Source: Macrophomina tecta | Lineage: Eukaryota; Ascomycota; Dothideomycetes; Botryosphaeriales; Botryosphaeriaceae | NCBI GenBank assembly: GCA_024180945.1 | Contig: JAKSGN010000007.1 | Span: 1,488,001-1,552,000 of the forward strand | Reading direction: 5' to 3' | DNA length: 64,000 bases | The notes under the pieces: generated by a model | Databases searched by the model: none | Seen by the model: the letters and a program-made list of their open reading frames with translations, nothing else | What the model was told of the DNA's origin: nothing | Shown: piece by piece, positions 11,007-22,707 of the stretch | Numbering within the stretch: position 1 is the first letter of the stretch | Layout of the letters: each line of letters begins with the position of its first letter | Program-made: the position numbers and the translations under genes

Positions 11007-12849
11007 ATGCCGAACCAGATCAAGGACATTTACTCAATCGACGAGAAGTCGTTCCCCTACATCTTCGAACAGAATGCGACCGTACAGCTGAAGTCGAGCG
11101 AGGGCCTCTGCCGCGTAAATGTCTACCGGCCGAAGGGCTCAGAACGGGTCCCGGTGCTGGTCACCTACGGTCCCTACGGCAAGGACATCCATTACAAGGA
11201 GTGAGCATTCCGGCTGCCCTGCTGTTGCGCGCCATGCTTATCCACCATCAAGCTTCCACGGCAAATCCTACTCCGAAGTGAATCCCGAGCACCACTCCGA
11301 TCACTCCGCCTGGGAGACGCCCGACCCCGAATTCTGGACGAGCAATGGCTATGCTGTCGTGCGCGCAGACGAGCGTGGCCTGGGCCAGTCGCCCGGCCTG
11401 CTCGACACCATGTCGCGCGGCACGAGTGAAGCATTCTTCGACGTCGTTGAGTGGGCAGCAGAGCAGCCATGGTCCTCCGGCAAGGTTGGCCTGCTGGGTA
11501 TCTCCTACTACGCCGGCTCCCAATGGCGCGTGGCAGCCCGCAAACCCAGGGGTCTTTCTGCCATAGTGCCGTGGGAAGGAATGTCGGATTACTACCGTGA
11601 CCGCTGCAGGCATGGTGGTATTCTGTCAAACAGCTTCATCAAGTTCTGGTGGGACCGCCAAGTCATCACAAACCAATACGGTCGTCCTGGCCGCGCCGCA
11701 AGAAATTGGGGCCCAGATACCGTTGAAGGCGACCTCAGCGAGGAAGAGCTGGCAAAGAACCGCCAGGACCAGAACATCGATAATGCAGCAAATCACTTCC
11801 GTGACGACCCCTACTACGCTTCCAAGGAGTATGACATGGCAGACATCGAGGTTCCCCTGCTGTCCGTTGGTAACTGGGGTGGCATCCTGCTCCACCTCCG
11901 CGGCAACGTCGAGGGTTTTGTGAATGCCGGTTCGGAATTTAAGTACCTCCGCATGATCACCGGCCGCCACGATCTCCCCTTCTACTATAGCGAAGAGGTC
12001 GAAGTCCAGCGCAGTTTCCTAGATGCCTTCCTCAAAGGCGACGATCGCGTTGGCTGGTCCGTCAAGGGCAAAGTCCCGCCTGTCGACCTCGTCCTCCGCA
12101 AGGGCGATGTAGGCTTCAACGACGCCCAAGCCGAGAAGGCCTACCCTCGCCGCACCGAAAACGAATGGCCCATCGCCCGCACCAAGTGGACGAATTTCTA
12201 CCTCACTCCAGACAAGCAACTGACTCGCCTAGAATCCCTGCACACACCCCCCAAGAAGCTCTCCTACCGCGCCCTCGGCACTCTCGAGGACCCCAGCCTC
12301 ATTCAATTCACGACAGCGCCCTTCGAGGAAGAGACCGAGATCACTGGCAACGTCGTCGCCCATCTCAATGTCTCCGTCAGCGCCGACGCCACCGGCCCGA
12401 CCCCCTCCGACATCGACCTCTTCGTCACACTCCGCCACATCTCGCCCGAGGGCAAAGAGGTCTTCTACACCGGCACCGCTGGTGATCCCGTCCCCCTCAC
12501 TAAGGGCTGGCTCCGCGTCTCTCTCCGGAAGACCAACCCTGACCACCCCAAACATCGGCCCTACCTGCCCTGGCGTGAGTACCTCAGCACCGATCGCCTG
12601 CCTGTAATACCTGGTGAGGTATATGGGGTAGATGTCGAGGTGTGGCCAACCCAAGTGGTGGTCGAGAAGGGCGGGAAGCTAGTGTTTGAGGTGGCGAGTG
12701 GGGATACCCAGGGCAGCGGCATTTTCTTGCATAATTCGCCAGAGGATCGGTCGGAGGAGAAATTGAGGGGCCAGAATCATATTGTGTTCGGCCCGAAGTT
12801 CAGCAATTATGTTACCCTGCCGGTTATTCCGCCGAAGTATGGGGCATGA
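11007..12849 (+). CDS. CocE/NonD family serine hydrolase (X-Pro dipeptidyl-peptidase type)
   Basis: Two exons, 11007-11200 and 11253-12849, join as HYK-D-FHGKSY and give 596 aa; the intron is 52 nt (GTGAGC...CAAG). The start MPNQIKDIYSIDEKSF is chosen because it opens the domain. Residues about 25-350 are the alpha/beta-hydrolase of the Xaa-Pro dipeptidyl-peptidase S15/CocE family: VTYGPYGKD, the RADERGLGQSPG oxyanion region, and the nucleophile elbow GLLGISYYAGSQW (Ser149). TGRHDLPFYY supplies the likely catalytic His. The C-terminal 230 residues form the jelly-roll PepX C-domain (SDIDLFVTLRHISPEGKEVFY). There is no signal peptide, so it is cytosolic. Such proteins hydrolyse acyl esters or amides; the substrate cannot be read from the sequence. 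Confidence 0.88.
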
Positions 12850-13163
12850 GTGGCGATTGGGTTGTGTGGGAGGGGTGGGCTGAGTAATTGGAGTAGAGCA
12901 TGTAGGCGTCTAAATGGAAAACATATGGCATTCTGTTTAAATGAGGTTGTCATGGTCTGATTATACATACATTGAAGCCTCGCTCCTAAGCGTTTTCAGA
13001 TACGAGGATGAAGAGGGTGCTTCCATGTCGTCTTTCCCCCCGCGGTATTCACTGTCTCTCGACATCTGACTATCACCTACGGGCCTGCACGCAATGAGAG
13101 GGAGGAGTCGGCCTGAAAGAGAAACCGGAGCCCGCAAAGAACGGCAGCAGAGGACGGTCAAAG
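12850..13163. other. short convergent spacer
   Basis: A 314-bp spacer between the 3' ends of the hydrolase (+) and the F-box gene (-). No gene or strong structure is visible. Confidence 0.6.
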
Positions 13164-14810
13164 TCAAACGTCGAGTGTATTTGGAAGCAAGATCGAATAG
13201 ATTCCTTCGTATGTCCTCGTGTACTTCCGATCCTCATAAGGTGGCATGGCATCCGTCCTCCGCAGAATGTAGTCATAAAGGTTCGAACCGTAAGCCCTGA
13301 TCGAGTAGCGGTACTCCGGTTGCTGCGTTACGTGCCACACCTCGTCCGCCGGCTGTCTGCCCGGAGTGTAATACCCGCTGCTTCTCGGATCCTGGAAGAC
13401 ATCCGGCCAGGCAATGTCGAAGTTGTGCTCGAGGCGCAGATTCCGCGGCGCTTTGAGCGACAGCGATCGAATCCCTTTGTACGCCTCTGGCCATGTCCCC
13501 GCATGTGCCTTCAGAGTGCAGGATTCGATGGCGAGCTTCGCGAGTGTTCCTGAGATTTTGGAGAGCGTGCGAAGGAGCGACTCCAGTGTGAATACCAGTC
13601 TGGATAGCTCCAGGTCTTCCAGAAATGGCCATTTTGCGCCGCTTGTGACAAGATCGAGGACATCCGCGGGTGGCTGCTTGTCTGCCTCTTTTGCAGCGGT
13701 TTGTTGGATGTGCAAGCGGAGGCGCTTGAGCTGACTGGCTCCACTGAGCTGTTGTCCTAGGGCTGTGAGCGATTCCAGACTGTGTCTCCGACGCAGCTTG
13801 ATTTGGAGATCGATGTTGGTGAGGCTGACAAAGGCATCTCCCTGGAGCCGCATCTGCGCACCGGCTACGTCCATATCTACATGCGGACAAGTAGTCATTT
13901 CGAGCTGGGGGCAGCACGTCCTCCAAATCTCACTGAGATTATCCCACGTCCAATCTGGGTACTGCGCTTCAAGGCGTAGTGAGATCAGGCCGCTCTTGAA
14001 AGCACAGCTCCATCCCAGGCCCCTCAAAGTGAAGGCGACTGCAGCAATAGCCTGATGGTTCAGCTCGTCATTTGTGGAGGGACAGCGTCCGTAAAGCATT
14101 TCGCCCACAGAGCCATAGTGCCGCCATGCCAGGAAAGGATCCACAAGGGAAAACACAACCTCTTGGAGATTTTCAAACCTCAAAAGTGCCTCGTCGAACT
14201 CTAGGTATTTCCTCTGAGCGCTGGAAAGCCGGTCCTTAGGGGTCCATTGGCCATAGATGCCTCTCTCCCCACGGAAACGAGCGTAGGACGCCTCAATCAT
14301 GCAGCCCCATATGTCGTCATCACGCTCCTGCTGGTACGTTTGATACAGGTGTCTTGCCTGCTTCGTGCTCATCCATCTGCCTGTTAAGATGTTAACGAAA
14401 TCTTCATACGCAGTCTCTCCGTCTACCATACCCATGTCACCATCCTGTGCGCTCATCCGGCGTCTCCATTCCTCGAATGTGTACGCCGGTAATCCCGGCT
14501 TCGGTTGCACCACTAACGTCTTCACGGCTGGTGCGATAGCTTTGCTGTGCGACATTTCAATCAATTGCTCCATGTCCGACCCGCTCAGGCGAGCTGTGAG
14601 GTTGGTGAAGAGGTGCCGTCTGGTTTCCACGTCAAACCACTTGTTGCAGAAACGGACGTTCTTGAGGTCTTGCGTGTCGAGCATGGCTACGATCTCTTTC
14701 CAGACATCGCATGGGAGCCCTCCGTGGTCATTACCCTCTTCCGGTTCTCGTTTATTCAGCGCATCTTTGGATGCTGATTGTACGTCGGATGGCCTCTCCA
14801 AAGTAGACAT
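13164..14810 (-). CDS. F-box domain protein
   Basis: An uninterrupted frame of 548 aa from the ATG at 14810 (MSTLERPSDVQ). An F-box lies at about residues 32-70 (GLPCDVWKEIVAMLDTQDL, then NVRFCNKWFDVETRRHLF): Leu-Pro start, the hydrophobic helix pattern and the FCNKWF turn are typical of fungal F-boxes. The remainder is leucine-rich with irregular repeats (LKRLRLHIQQ, FLEDLELSRLVFTLESLLR, LAKLAIESCTLK), as in fungal F-box/LRR-like proteins. It would serve as the substrate adaptor of an SCF (Skp1-Cullin1) ubiquitin ligase; the target is unknown. A TATAAAG element lies about 70 nt upstream. Such genes are numerous and fast-evolving in Pezizomycotina. Confidence 0.82.
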   Translation of the reverse strand: MSTLERPSDVQSASKDALNKREPEEGNDHGGLPCDVWKEIVAMLDTQDLKNVRFCNKWFDVETRRHLFTNLTARLSGSDMEQLIEMSHSKAIAPAVKTLVVQPKPGLPAYTFEEWRRRMSAQDGDMGMVDGETAYEDFVNILTGRWMSTKQARHLYQTYQQERDDDIWGCMIEASYARFRGERGIYGQWTPKDRLSSAQRKYLEFDEALLRFENLQEVVFSLVDPFLAWRHYGSVGEMLYGRCPSTNDELNHQAIAAVAFTLRGLGWSCAFKSGLISLRLEAQYPDWTWDNLSEIWRTCCPQLEMTTCPHVDMDVAGAQMRLQGDAFVSLTNIDLQIKLRRRHSLESLTALGQQLSGASQLKRLRLHIQQTAAKEADKQPPADVLDLVTSGAKWPFLEDLELSRLVFTLESLLRTLSKISGTLAKLAIESCTLKAHAGTWPEAYKGIRSLSLKAPRNLRLEHNFDIAWPDVFQDPRSSGYYTPGRQPADEVWHVTQQPEYRYSIRAYGSNLYDYILRRTDAMPPYEDRKYTRTYEGIYSILLPNTLDV

Positions 14811-17629
14811 GGCCACGTTGTCGCTCGCATAGAATGGGTTTCCCCGGTATCTCTCTAAGCAAAGGAAAGACCGGAGGGCGACTTTATAAAGGAAAGACGG
14901 TGTGACTTGGCTGTGGCCGGAAGGTGCGGGAGGAGAAAGCTAAAGTCGAGATAAATGGCGGGGGTGCGCGTAATCAAACCACGGCGCCTGCATCCTGGGA
15001 AACGGCATTATGCAGAGCTCGTAACAACCAATGCGAAAAGTACATTTGCGTGGATACAACGCGAAGTGAGGCTAATGCACGTGTCACAAAGGAATTCATG
15101 GCGAATTAGCGGGACGATGTTGGACGACAAACCGAGAATGATTAGTGAGCTCTCGGGTTCGGAAAAGCCAGGAAGTAAAGTTGCTGTTGGAATATCACGC
15201 GTGTATAAAATAAACTTTATCTAAGTAACGGAAGACGACGGATAAGAAGGCCTCGCCAGAGCCCTTCTCTCTGTCCTCATGCCACTTATCAGTTGCATTG
15301 TTGATCATCACATAATAGTCTGACCCGATGTAATTCCTCCAGCTCGCTAACGCCTTCGCTGAATGCCACAAGATTATGAAAGAGTAGTATCTCACGCATA
15401 TTTTTTTTTCTTTTTTTTTTTTTTTAAAAAAAAAGGACAGTTCACGCCAGTGCTAGTATTCCAACCTCAGCGTGAGTCCTCACCCTCATTCTCATCCCAA
15501 TCCGAACCATGAATTCGTACTCGTTCAATATCCAAGTGCAATTTTGTGGGGGAAGGCCTCTCATTTGCTGGTAGAAACTGCGCCAGAATTCCTGTTGTTT
15601 AGACAGGCTGCAACCTTCCAGGTAGAATGAATCCAGCAACTCTGAGACGGAAGGAATTGTGGAGACTAAGGGAGCTGCATTGGATCAGAGCATTTTCAGC
15701 TCAAGCAAATTCAGGGGTAGCCGGCGCATCTTGCTATTGATACCATGCAGCATATCACATTCCGAACACGGTACATAACTGCTTGAAACGCTGGAGACAA
15801 TGGGGTGAAGCTGTATATACTGAAGACCGCTGATCCCGGATCACAAATGGCAGGGCGAACGGCTCCTCCTGATCAGATGGAACACGTGCATGGAAACGTG
15901 TATGTAAATTTGGTTTCTTCTGTTGAGCTTCGAGGACATGTTACGGCGAGCGAAAGGATTTTCGTTCGTCGTGGTGATGCGGTTCATGATGCTCAAAATC
16001 GATCTCCTAGAGAAGAGAAGCCTTTTTCCACCAAGGCCATCGCACTGCCCTGGTGAGGGAGGAGAAAGTCCATGGAGATTTCTGTCCTGCAGGAACTTAA
16101 GAGCCGATAACAGGTCTAAAATATCGAATCACTTCCTCCAGGCCAGGTGAAAGGTCTTCAGAGCTTGCTTCTTAACGAGGTGTCTCGACAGCAGAAGCCG
16201 CATGCATCGAGTTTTGATGTCGCGGCTGAACGCCAACGTCCATCATGAAAGGGGCTTCAGGCCCGGGAAGGCGTCATGTATGACGTCCGTCTGCGCAGCA
16301 ATGAAGCCTCTGGTGGGTCACTGGTACCTCATACCCCCAGTCTCTTGGTTGGTGGGGGATCTTCAAGGCTTCATCAGCAATCAGATGTGGCGTGGTGAGG
16401 AAGGTGCAACGTCAATGAGGTCATATACTTCGAGAACCTGTCACGTCAATAGCTCGTATCATGAAAGCTGTTTGCGTTGACTGCCATCGAAATCAGCATG
16501 CTGCATGCGTAGCTCGTGCCCTGAGATTGCCTCCTTTTTCAAAATGAACCCTGTACTTTCGCCATTGAGTACCATCTGGAAGACCCCGAGCGACATCGAA
16601 CTTCACAGTTTGGACGTTCTTAAGCCGTGTCAACACTTCCTCCACGAGCGAAGCAAGCGACTCGTAATGGATCAGTCCCGCCGCTATTGCTTGATTTGTT
16701 CTCCAAGCTACCATCTCGCCGGGCGCTCTGCAACGCGTTACGCTGGTCAAGGAAGGAGGAAGTCTTTCCCTATCATGTGCGAGACCATCTCGACCGTAGT
16801 CGTGGTAAAGCAGACGTAAATGGTCGGCATCATTTTCTTCTGTTATGCCTCCACACACTGTGAGTAAGTATACGAGCAGATGGCGACACAGATCTCTATC
16901 GAGCAGTTGCATAGCTCCTGGATACCCGCGTTTTGGCACCTTATGTATTGAGCTATCGAACCGCCACCAAATATTGGTCGGCTGCAAGCCGTAGCACGGC
17001 AGGTTGCAAACTATCTTCGAAGGATAACACCTCCACAAATTGAGAGATCGAGTCTGTATTTGCCATGTCGACCAAGCACCACATATTCTGCCTGATCATG
17101 TGGATATCGAGCCGACGAAAAAAACCGCCGAGCGCCCTCGTTGGCCAACCCTTTCGAACAAAGGCGAACCTACATCAAGAGTCCGTTTTGCTGCACAATC
17201 GAAAAGAGTGAGGACTACAGGCGGGTGTAGATACATCCCAGTCGGCACGGTCCGGGCAGGCCTTGGGCTGAGCGCGCCTGACCGACCGGGCTGTCGACGT
17301 CGCTCACCTCTCAGCCATTCTCCACTTCCCAGGCAAAAGCACAATGCGATCAGAGAAGAATCAGTACCACCTAGTGTCCAATGGCTTCCATATAAGGGTG
17401 GAGCATTTTCGCGTCATCATAGTAAGGCGCGGAAGTTAAACTGGCGTGGTCCAAGAGGGCCCCAGCAGCTTGATGTCTCCTTATCAAGGACGCATGGGCG
17501 AAATTCCTAACTCATAGTCCCCGAGACTATGCGGGCGCAAAAATTATAGCTACAGAGCCCGTGAACAAATCCATGATTCGCCATTCAATACACAGACAAC
17601 GATGCCCCACCATGCCGAAAACTCGTATG
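14811..17629. other. gene-poor 2.8 kb
   Basis: No gene I can defend. Minus-strand frame 16493-17038 (181 codons, beginning at a TTG) contains LASLVEEVLTRLKNVQTVKF, a pattern seen in fungal F-box-associated regions, but it has no start, no exons that extend it and no F-box. It could be a decayed F-box relative. Confidence 0.45.
15401..15434. repeat. T9-C-T15-A9 homopolymer junction
   Basis: A T9 run, one C, a T15 run and then directly an A9 run. The T15/A9 junction is self-complementary and would form a hairpin; it is also a place where assembly or sequencing errors are likely. Confidence 0.7.
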
Positions 17630-19352
17630 TCAGCCCCTCCAATACGCCAACAACGCCCGGCTCCCGTACCATGTCAGCACGCTCAAAGTCGACAAGAGCG
17701 GCACCGCCGTCAACCCCAAGCCCGTCAGGATACCCTGCTCGAAGAAGCCGATACCCTTCTTGTACGGCCTGTTCTTGGGCAGCGCGCTTGTTCCCCCCGC
17801 CTTCAGCGCTTTCAACGCATCTGCCGTCATGTTGACGGTGCCCGCTTGCAGAACGCCGGAGAGGCGCTGGGCGAGGGCGGTGGCGTTGGCATAGGAAGGA
17901 CGCGGGGTGGTGAAGAGAGCAGACGGGAAGCGGTTGGTTGTGTCAAGAGGTGCGGTGGTGGGTGCGGCAGGGCCGACTGCGTGGAGTGTGAGTACCTGGA
18001 GAGGCAGAGGGAACGGCAGAAGACTTACCGAGCAGGTCGAGCGGGAAGTGGTTGGCGAAAGAGAGGTGCGAGGCGGTGAACTGGCTGACGTATTTGCAGG
18101 ATCCGAGGTCGGCGAAGACGTAGGTTGCGAGCGGCGAGCCAGCAATCCTGGCGAAAGAGGTCAGCAACACGAAAGGACGATGGGGTGTGATGAACCGGCG
18201 CTTACTTGTTGACCAGATCGATGCCGTCGTCCAAGCTAGAGATGGCGTGCACGACGAGACACCGCTCGCCGATCTTCCTTCCTAATGCGGGCGAGTCCCT
18301 GGTGGATGCCGCGTTAGCCCGCCGCCCCACCGCACCCCCCAAAAATGCCTCTGGGCGGCCAGTAGTCACACCGTCACTCACCTTTTCTGGATATCCAGGA
18401 CCCCGCCGCTCGAGCCGGCCGTCACGACGCGCACGCCTGCCTCATCCTTGAGTTCCTCGACCGCCCTGCCCGTCATCCCCGCCTTCGCGCCCGGCTTCCC
18501 ATTGGCGACACCGTTGCCGCCTTCGGCCATGTAACGGATGCTCTCCTGCACGACAGAATTCAGGAAGGCCTCTTTAGCAAACTCGTTGACGAGCACTACG
18601 TCTGGTGCGTATGGCGAGCGGCCGTTAAATGCGAAGCGTGCCGTTACGACTGCCTTCGCGGCGGCGTCGAGGTCGGCACTGCGGTCTACAACCGCCACCG
18701 CGAGCGCGGAGGAGGGCGAGATGAGGGTGTTGGCGGACGGCTCGCCGCCGTTTTGCAGGAGGGAGACGACTGTGGAAGTGAAGAAAGACTGAGGCGGGCG
18801 CGAAGAGACTATGGCATAGATGTCGGGGTCCAGGGCGCTGCTGAGGACCTCGCGGAGGACGGATGGGGTTGTCTGGAGGGTGTTTGAGAGCTGCCAGGAC
18901 GTCAGCAGTGAGCAGGAGAATGGACGGCAAGAGAAGCAACTGCTTACCTGCACGACAACGCAATTTCCAGCAGCGATTGCAGAGGCCAAGGGAACAATGA
19001 CGGAGTAAAACAGTGTGTGCGCGGTTGCGGGCTCGATGTATGCAATACCGATGGGCTCGCGTCTGTCGGCAGCATCTTTGCCGTGTGCTACCCGGTACTC
19101 TCGTTCCAGCTCTTGTTCAGGATTCAGGGAAGAGTAGTGCTGCTTAACGGCGGCGAGCGCCAAATAGTACTCAATCTTTGCCTCCGCAAGCGTGTTGTGG
19201 GAATCCTTGGTTATAGCCTCCAGCACCGCTGGCTCTTGGGCGACGAGCTTGCCATGTAGACTGCGAAGCTGGTCCTGTCGCCAGAAGATGTTTTGAAGGC
19301 GGCCGTCAAGCGCCGTGTTGCGGACGTTGGCGAGAGCTTTGTCGTCGGCCAT
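17630..19352 (-). CDS. tail-anchored aldehyde-dehydrogenase-like protein without catalytic Cys
   Basis: Five exons (19352-18948, 18890-18382, 18298-18206, 18147-18029, 17976-17630) give 490 aa. The fold follows class-3 fatty aldehyde dehydrogenases throughout: RQDQLRSLHGKLVAQEPAVL near the N-terminus, EPIGIAYIEPATAHTLFYSV, the pattern ADLDAAAKAVVTARFAFNG, and C-terminal DLGSCKYVSQFTASHLSFAN followed by NHFPLDLLVGPAAPTT. A C-terminal hydrophobic segment (GLTAVPLLSTLSVLTWYG) is a likely membrane anchor, as in fungal and animal fatty aldehyde dehydrogenases. However, the active-site motif GQTCxAPD is here GRSPYAPD (Pro228 in place of Cys) and the ELGG motif carrying the general base is replaced by SPSSA. 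NAD-dependent oxidation by the usual mechanism is therefore unlikely; a regulatory or scaffold role is inferred. Confidence 0.85.
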
Positions 19353-19997
19353 TTTGGGAATGGCTCTGCTGTGCGAGGCTGCTTTGTCCCTTGCTCTTTC
19401 TCGAGCTGTCCCTCCTTGATTGTTCCAACAAGGCTTCGGAGCGCTGGTAGAATTCCAGAAGCTGGCAATTGAGTGCTCGAAAGAGAGATTATGAGAAAGG
19501 TGAGCGCGTCAGCTGTAGTGACAGGAAGAGCCGGGGGAAGTGCCGCTCAGCAGCAAGAGCGAGGCCAGAGGTCTGACATGCAGGGACAAGAAGCTACCTT
19601 AACGGGAGGGAGGGGGCCCGCAGCAGCGCCACCGGCCCCGGAGTGGATGAGCGCTTGTCTCAGTCGCCGGTGTGGGAGCTGGGCAGGTCCCCCCACATCC
19701 CGAAGCTGTGGGGTAGCTCCAACCACCATCTCGCGCGACACAGCCATCTCACAGCGTCTTGGCTGAATTGCGTCCGCGGTCTGGTGGCGCCTTCCAAGCT
19801 CCCCTGCCGCTTACTGCAGGATAATTCCGAGATCCGGGTCCTTCTCACGGCTTGTCGTCGGCCCCAAGCCTACACCTTCCTGCGACATCATCACTTGAAC
19901 GCTGAACAACCAAAGTTCCATTACAGCCGCTTCGAAAGCGAGAGAGCCCTCCTTTTTCTCTTATCCAGCACCAGACGCGCCATCCGCTCCGGCCAAA
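19353..19997. promoter_or_regulatory. divergent promoter region
   Basis: A 645-bp spacer between the ATG of the aldehyde-dehydrogenase-like gene (-) and the ATG of the 120-aa gene (+). It must carry both promoters; no clear TATA or regulator site was identified. Confidence 0.45.
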
Positions 19998-20418
19998 ATG
20001 TCCGTCACCACGACCGAAAACGCAGCCGTCTACAACACCCTCAACGTCCTCGCCGACTACGAGCTGCATCACTCACGCGCCGAGCCCTCCGCCGTCGCCC
20101 CTCCGCCCAATCCCAACCCGAATCCGGCGACCGCAAACCCTGAGGACTGGCCGAGCGACCGCAACCGTATCCCGCCCTACCGTCCTGTCCAGCCCGACCT
20201 CGACCAGAGCACCCGGAGGGTCTACCAGAATCCCGCCGAACGCGCTTTCATTACAATGATGTTCCTGGGCGTCAGGACAAACGGGGTGAGTAAATCCCCT
20301 CAGAATATCTGCACTCAGCCGGAGTACTGACTCGTCCGGCTAGGCTGTCGCGCAGTACTGGAGGATGTCGGTCGGGAAGCTGTGGGACATTCGGTACAAG
20401 ATCGGGGGTGAATGGTGA
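19998..20418 (+). CDS. conserved-type small protein, unknown function (120 aa)
   Basis: Exons 19998-20285 and 20344-20418, intron 58 nt with GTGAGT and CTAG, phase 0, giving 120 aa. The N-terminal half is Pro/Asn-rich (APPPNPNPNP) and disordered. The C-terminal half is more structured: RVYQNPAERAFITMMFLGVR, then after the splice AVAQYWRMSVGKLWDIRYKI, with Trp/Tyr spacing suggesting an amphipathic helix. No family is recognised. The clean splice and the change from low-complexity to patterned sequence support a real gene. There is no signal peptide or full membrane segment. Confidence 0.6.
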
Positions 20419-21191
20419 GCACGGGGACACAGCTATTTTGGCAGCACAAATCTCAAGGCGTAAACAATCTCGGGGAGAATCTCTGTTCTTCGCACAGCAC
20501 AACCCCTTTTTTTTTTTTTTTTTCTTTTTTCTTTTTAAAGAGTTTAATTCATGTCCAATATGCTCATATACGAGTAAATCGTGCGCTGTGTTGTTTCAAG
20601 ACAACCCCGCGGGGCAGCATCGGACGGCTAGTCATGTGTATTTCCATATCGAGTAGCATCCTGGAATTACCCTATATGACGGGCGTGGAGATGAGGCAAA
20701 ACTAACGAGCCTCGAAACTCTCGTATACGCCGCCAATAATACCGCTCTCGAGTCAATGAACCTGCCTATTTCACTCGGCGCTCGAGAGATCTTTTACTTC
20801 CTCTTTCTTCACCGCGTGGAAGTAGTAGAGCAACGGGTGCGCATACGGAGTGCGGCTGTGGCCGCACGCCGGGAAACAAAAAGGCACGCTACGGGAAAGC
20901 TTGCTCTCGGCAACGGGCTGTGCGGCTTCGCGGGTCGAGGTGCTTCGGCCCCACGCAGGGGCGCCACATCCCTCCTTCCCCAGCTCCAGGAGCTCCACCT
21001 CTCGTCCCCCGCAGACTTGCTTATGTCCGGGGCCAAATCTCTGTGGCAACGTCGCCATTTTCTCTGAAATAGGAGCGCAGTTGAGGGAAAAGACAACACA
21101 TTCCCTGAGGATTTCTGGCAGCCCGTGATCCCTACACCACTCAGCAAAAGACTGGCACAATTCGTGAAAACCCGCACACCACACCACCAAG
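20419..21191. other. intergenic with T-tract
   Basis: Contains a T17 run at 20507-20523 followed by CT6CT5, and the presumed promoter of the dioxygenase. No gene seen. Confidence 0.5.
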
Positions 21192-22218
21192 ATGCCGGAC
21201 CTCACACCCGTCCACTTCTTCTCTCACGGCTCGACCATGATGCTTGGCGAGGAGTCAGAGTCAGCAACATACTGGAAAAAGGCTGGCGACGAAGCCCTCG
21301 CCAACGGCATCAAAGGCATAATCATGATGGTAAGGAGCTCCAACCACCACAATACCCCGCCATCAATAAACTCCAAAAAAAAAAAAAATAATATAAAATT
21401 TACTCACGACGTCACTGCCACCCAGGGCGCCCACTGGGACGCCGACGGCGACCGCGTTGAAGTCGCCATGAACCCCAACCCCGGCAAATCGCCCGTCGCC
21501 TACGTCTCGCCCGACAAGTACGCCAACTACGCGCTCAACCCCGACCTCCCCAGCGGCGAACGCTGCCTCGCGCTCCTGCGCGCCGCCGGCTTCCCCGCCA
21601 CCGGCAACCCGACCTTCGAATGGATCCACGACACCTACCTGATCCTGATCCGCATGTTCCCGGGCGGCTGCCCGCCGACCGTGCTCGTCTCCATGAACGC
21701 GCGCTTCGACCCGCACTACCACATGAAGATCGGCGCGGCGCTGCGGCCGCTGCGCAAGGAGGGCTACCTGCTGATCGGCAGCGGCGGCGCGGTGCACAAC
21801 CTGTACCGCAACATCTGGGCGCCCATGACCAAGTACAGCGACAACTTCGCGCAGCCGACCCCGCCGGAGCCGTGGGCGCTGGACTTCCGCCAGAGCGTCG
21901 AGGATGTGTTCAAGAACAACAGCGGGCCCGAGTTGCGCAGGGCGCTGACGCGCTTGATGAAGCATCCGCAGTACCGCGACGCGCATGCGACGGATGATCA
22001 TTTCATGGCGATCATGTTCGTGGCGGGCGCGGTTGGGGATGAGGAGGACAGGGGACAGTACGGCAGGTTGATGGCCGAGACGTGGGAATTGACAAATATG
22101 TGAGTGGTTCTTTACTGTTCGGGGTGTAGGCGTGAGTGAGAAAAGCTGACTCTGGTGCAGGTGCAACTCGCAGTTCACGATTGGTTCGTGGCCGAACCAG
22201 GTATCGGCTTCGGCATAA
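21192..22218 (+). CDS. LigB/DODA-type extradiol ring-cleavage dioxygenase
   Basis: Three exons (21192-21329, 21426-22099, 22161-22218) give 289 aa. The class III extradiol (LigB superfamily, DOPA 4,5-dioxygenase type) hallmarks are present: VHFFSHGS near the N-terminus (His8 and His12), GAHWD directly after intron 1 (His49), GGCPPTVLVSMNARFDPHYH, LLIGSGGAVHNL, and the late DDHFMAIMFVAGAV His. These ligate one non-haem Fe(II) or Zn(II). The family opens catecholic rings between or beside the hydroxyls; in fungi the natural substrate is usually unknown. Intron 1 is 96 nt, holds an A13 run and reads through in frame, so a gene caller may wrongly retain it. The second intron sits within a codon for Met and the third exon supplies CNSQFTIGSWPNQ. 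Cytosolic. Confidence 0.87.
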
Positions 22219-22707
22219 GGGTTTTGGAACGAGATACAGAGAAACCATGAAGTAGAAGAAGCGAGGAAAGGGTAAGGGAGACAAGGGCACCCAAGAAATA
22301 TGACAAGGTTCGAGTGGACAGTTGGTTAGATGTTTCCCATTGTTCATATGGTTGCTCTCATGACCTACTATTCAGCAGCCGCAATATCCCATTGTCCAGA
22401 TTTTAGTTTCAATGCGTTACTTTCGTGGACTAATAGAGGTGCGTGAGGGCCGAAGAAATGTATGTGTGGCCTGGCCAGTTCTGTTACCCGGCGCTGTTGT
22501 CCTGCCTAAGTGATACTCTAAATAGTCATTTATGCCTTCCCGAGATACTCGGGAAGCCTTATAAGAGCGTCTTCGTTTTCGGGTTTAAATTCTCAGCCAG
22601 TGCTTTTTTGATTGACGAACTTACTAAGTCTAAGGAATTGCACTCTTTCCCCACATGGTATTTACATCTGAAATCTATATGAAAGTAATTTACAAGCAGG
22701 ACAGTCA
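22219..22707. other. convergent 3' spacer
   Basis: A 489-bp AT-richer spacer between the 3' ends of the dioxygenase (+) and icp55 (-). No gene or repeat noted. Confidence 0.55.

Noticed and set aside
16493..17038. 181-codon minus-strand frame with F-box-like leucine pattern
   Set aside because: Begins at TTG, has no F-box and no adjoining exons; too weak for a gene or pseudogene call.
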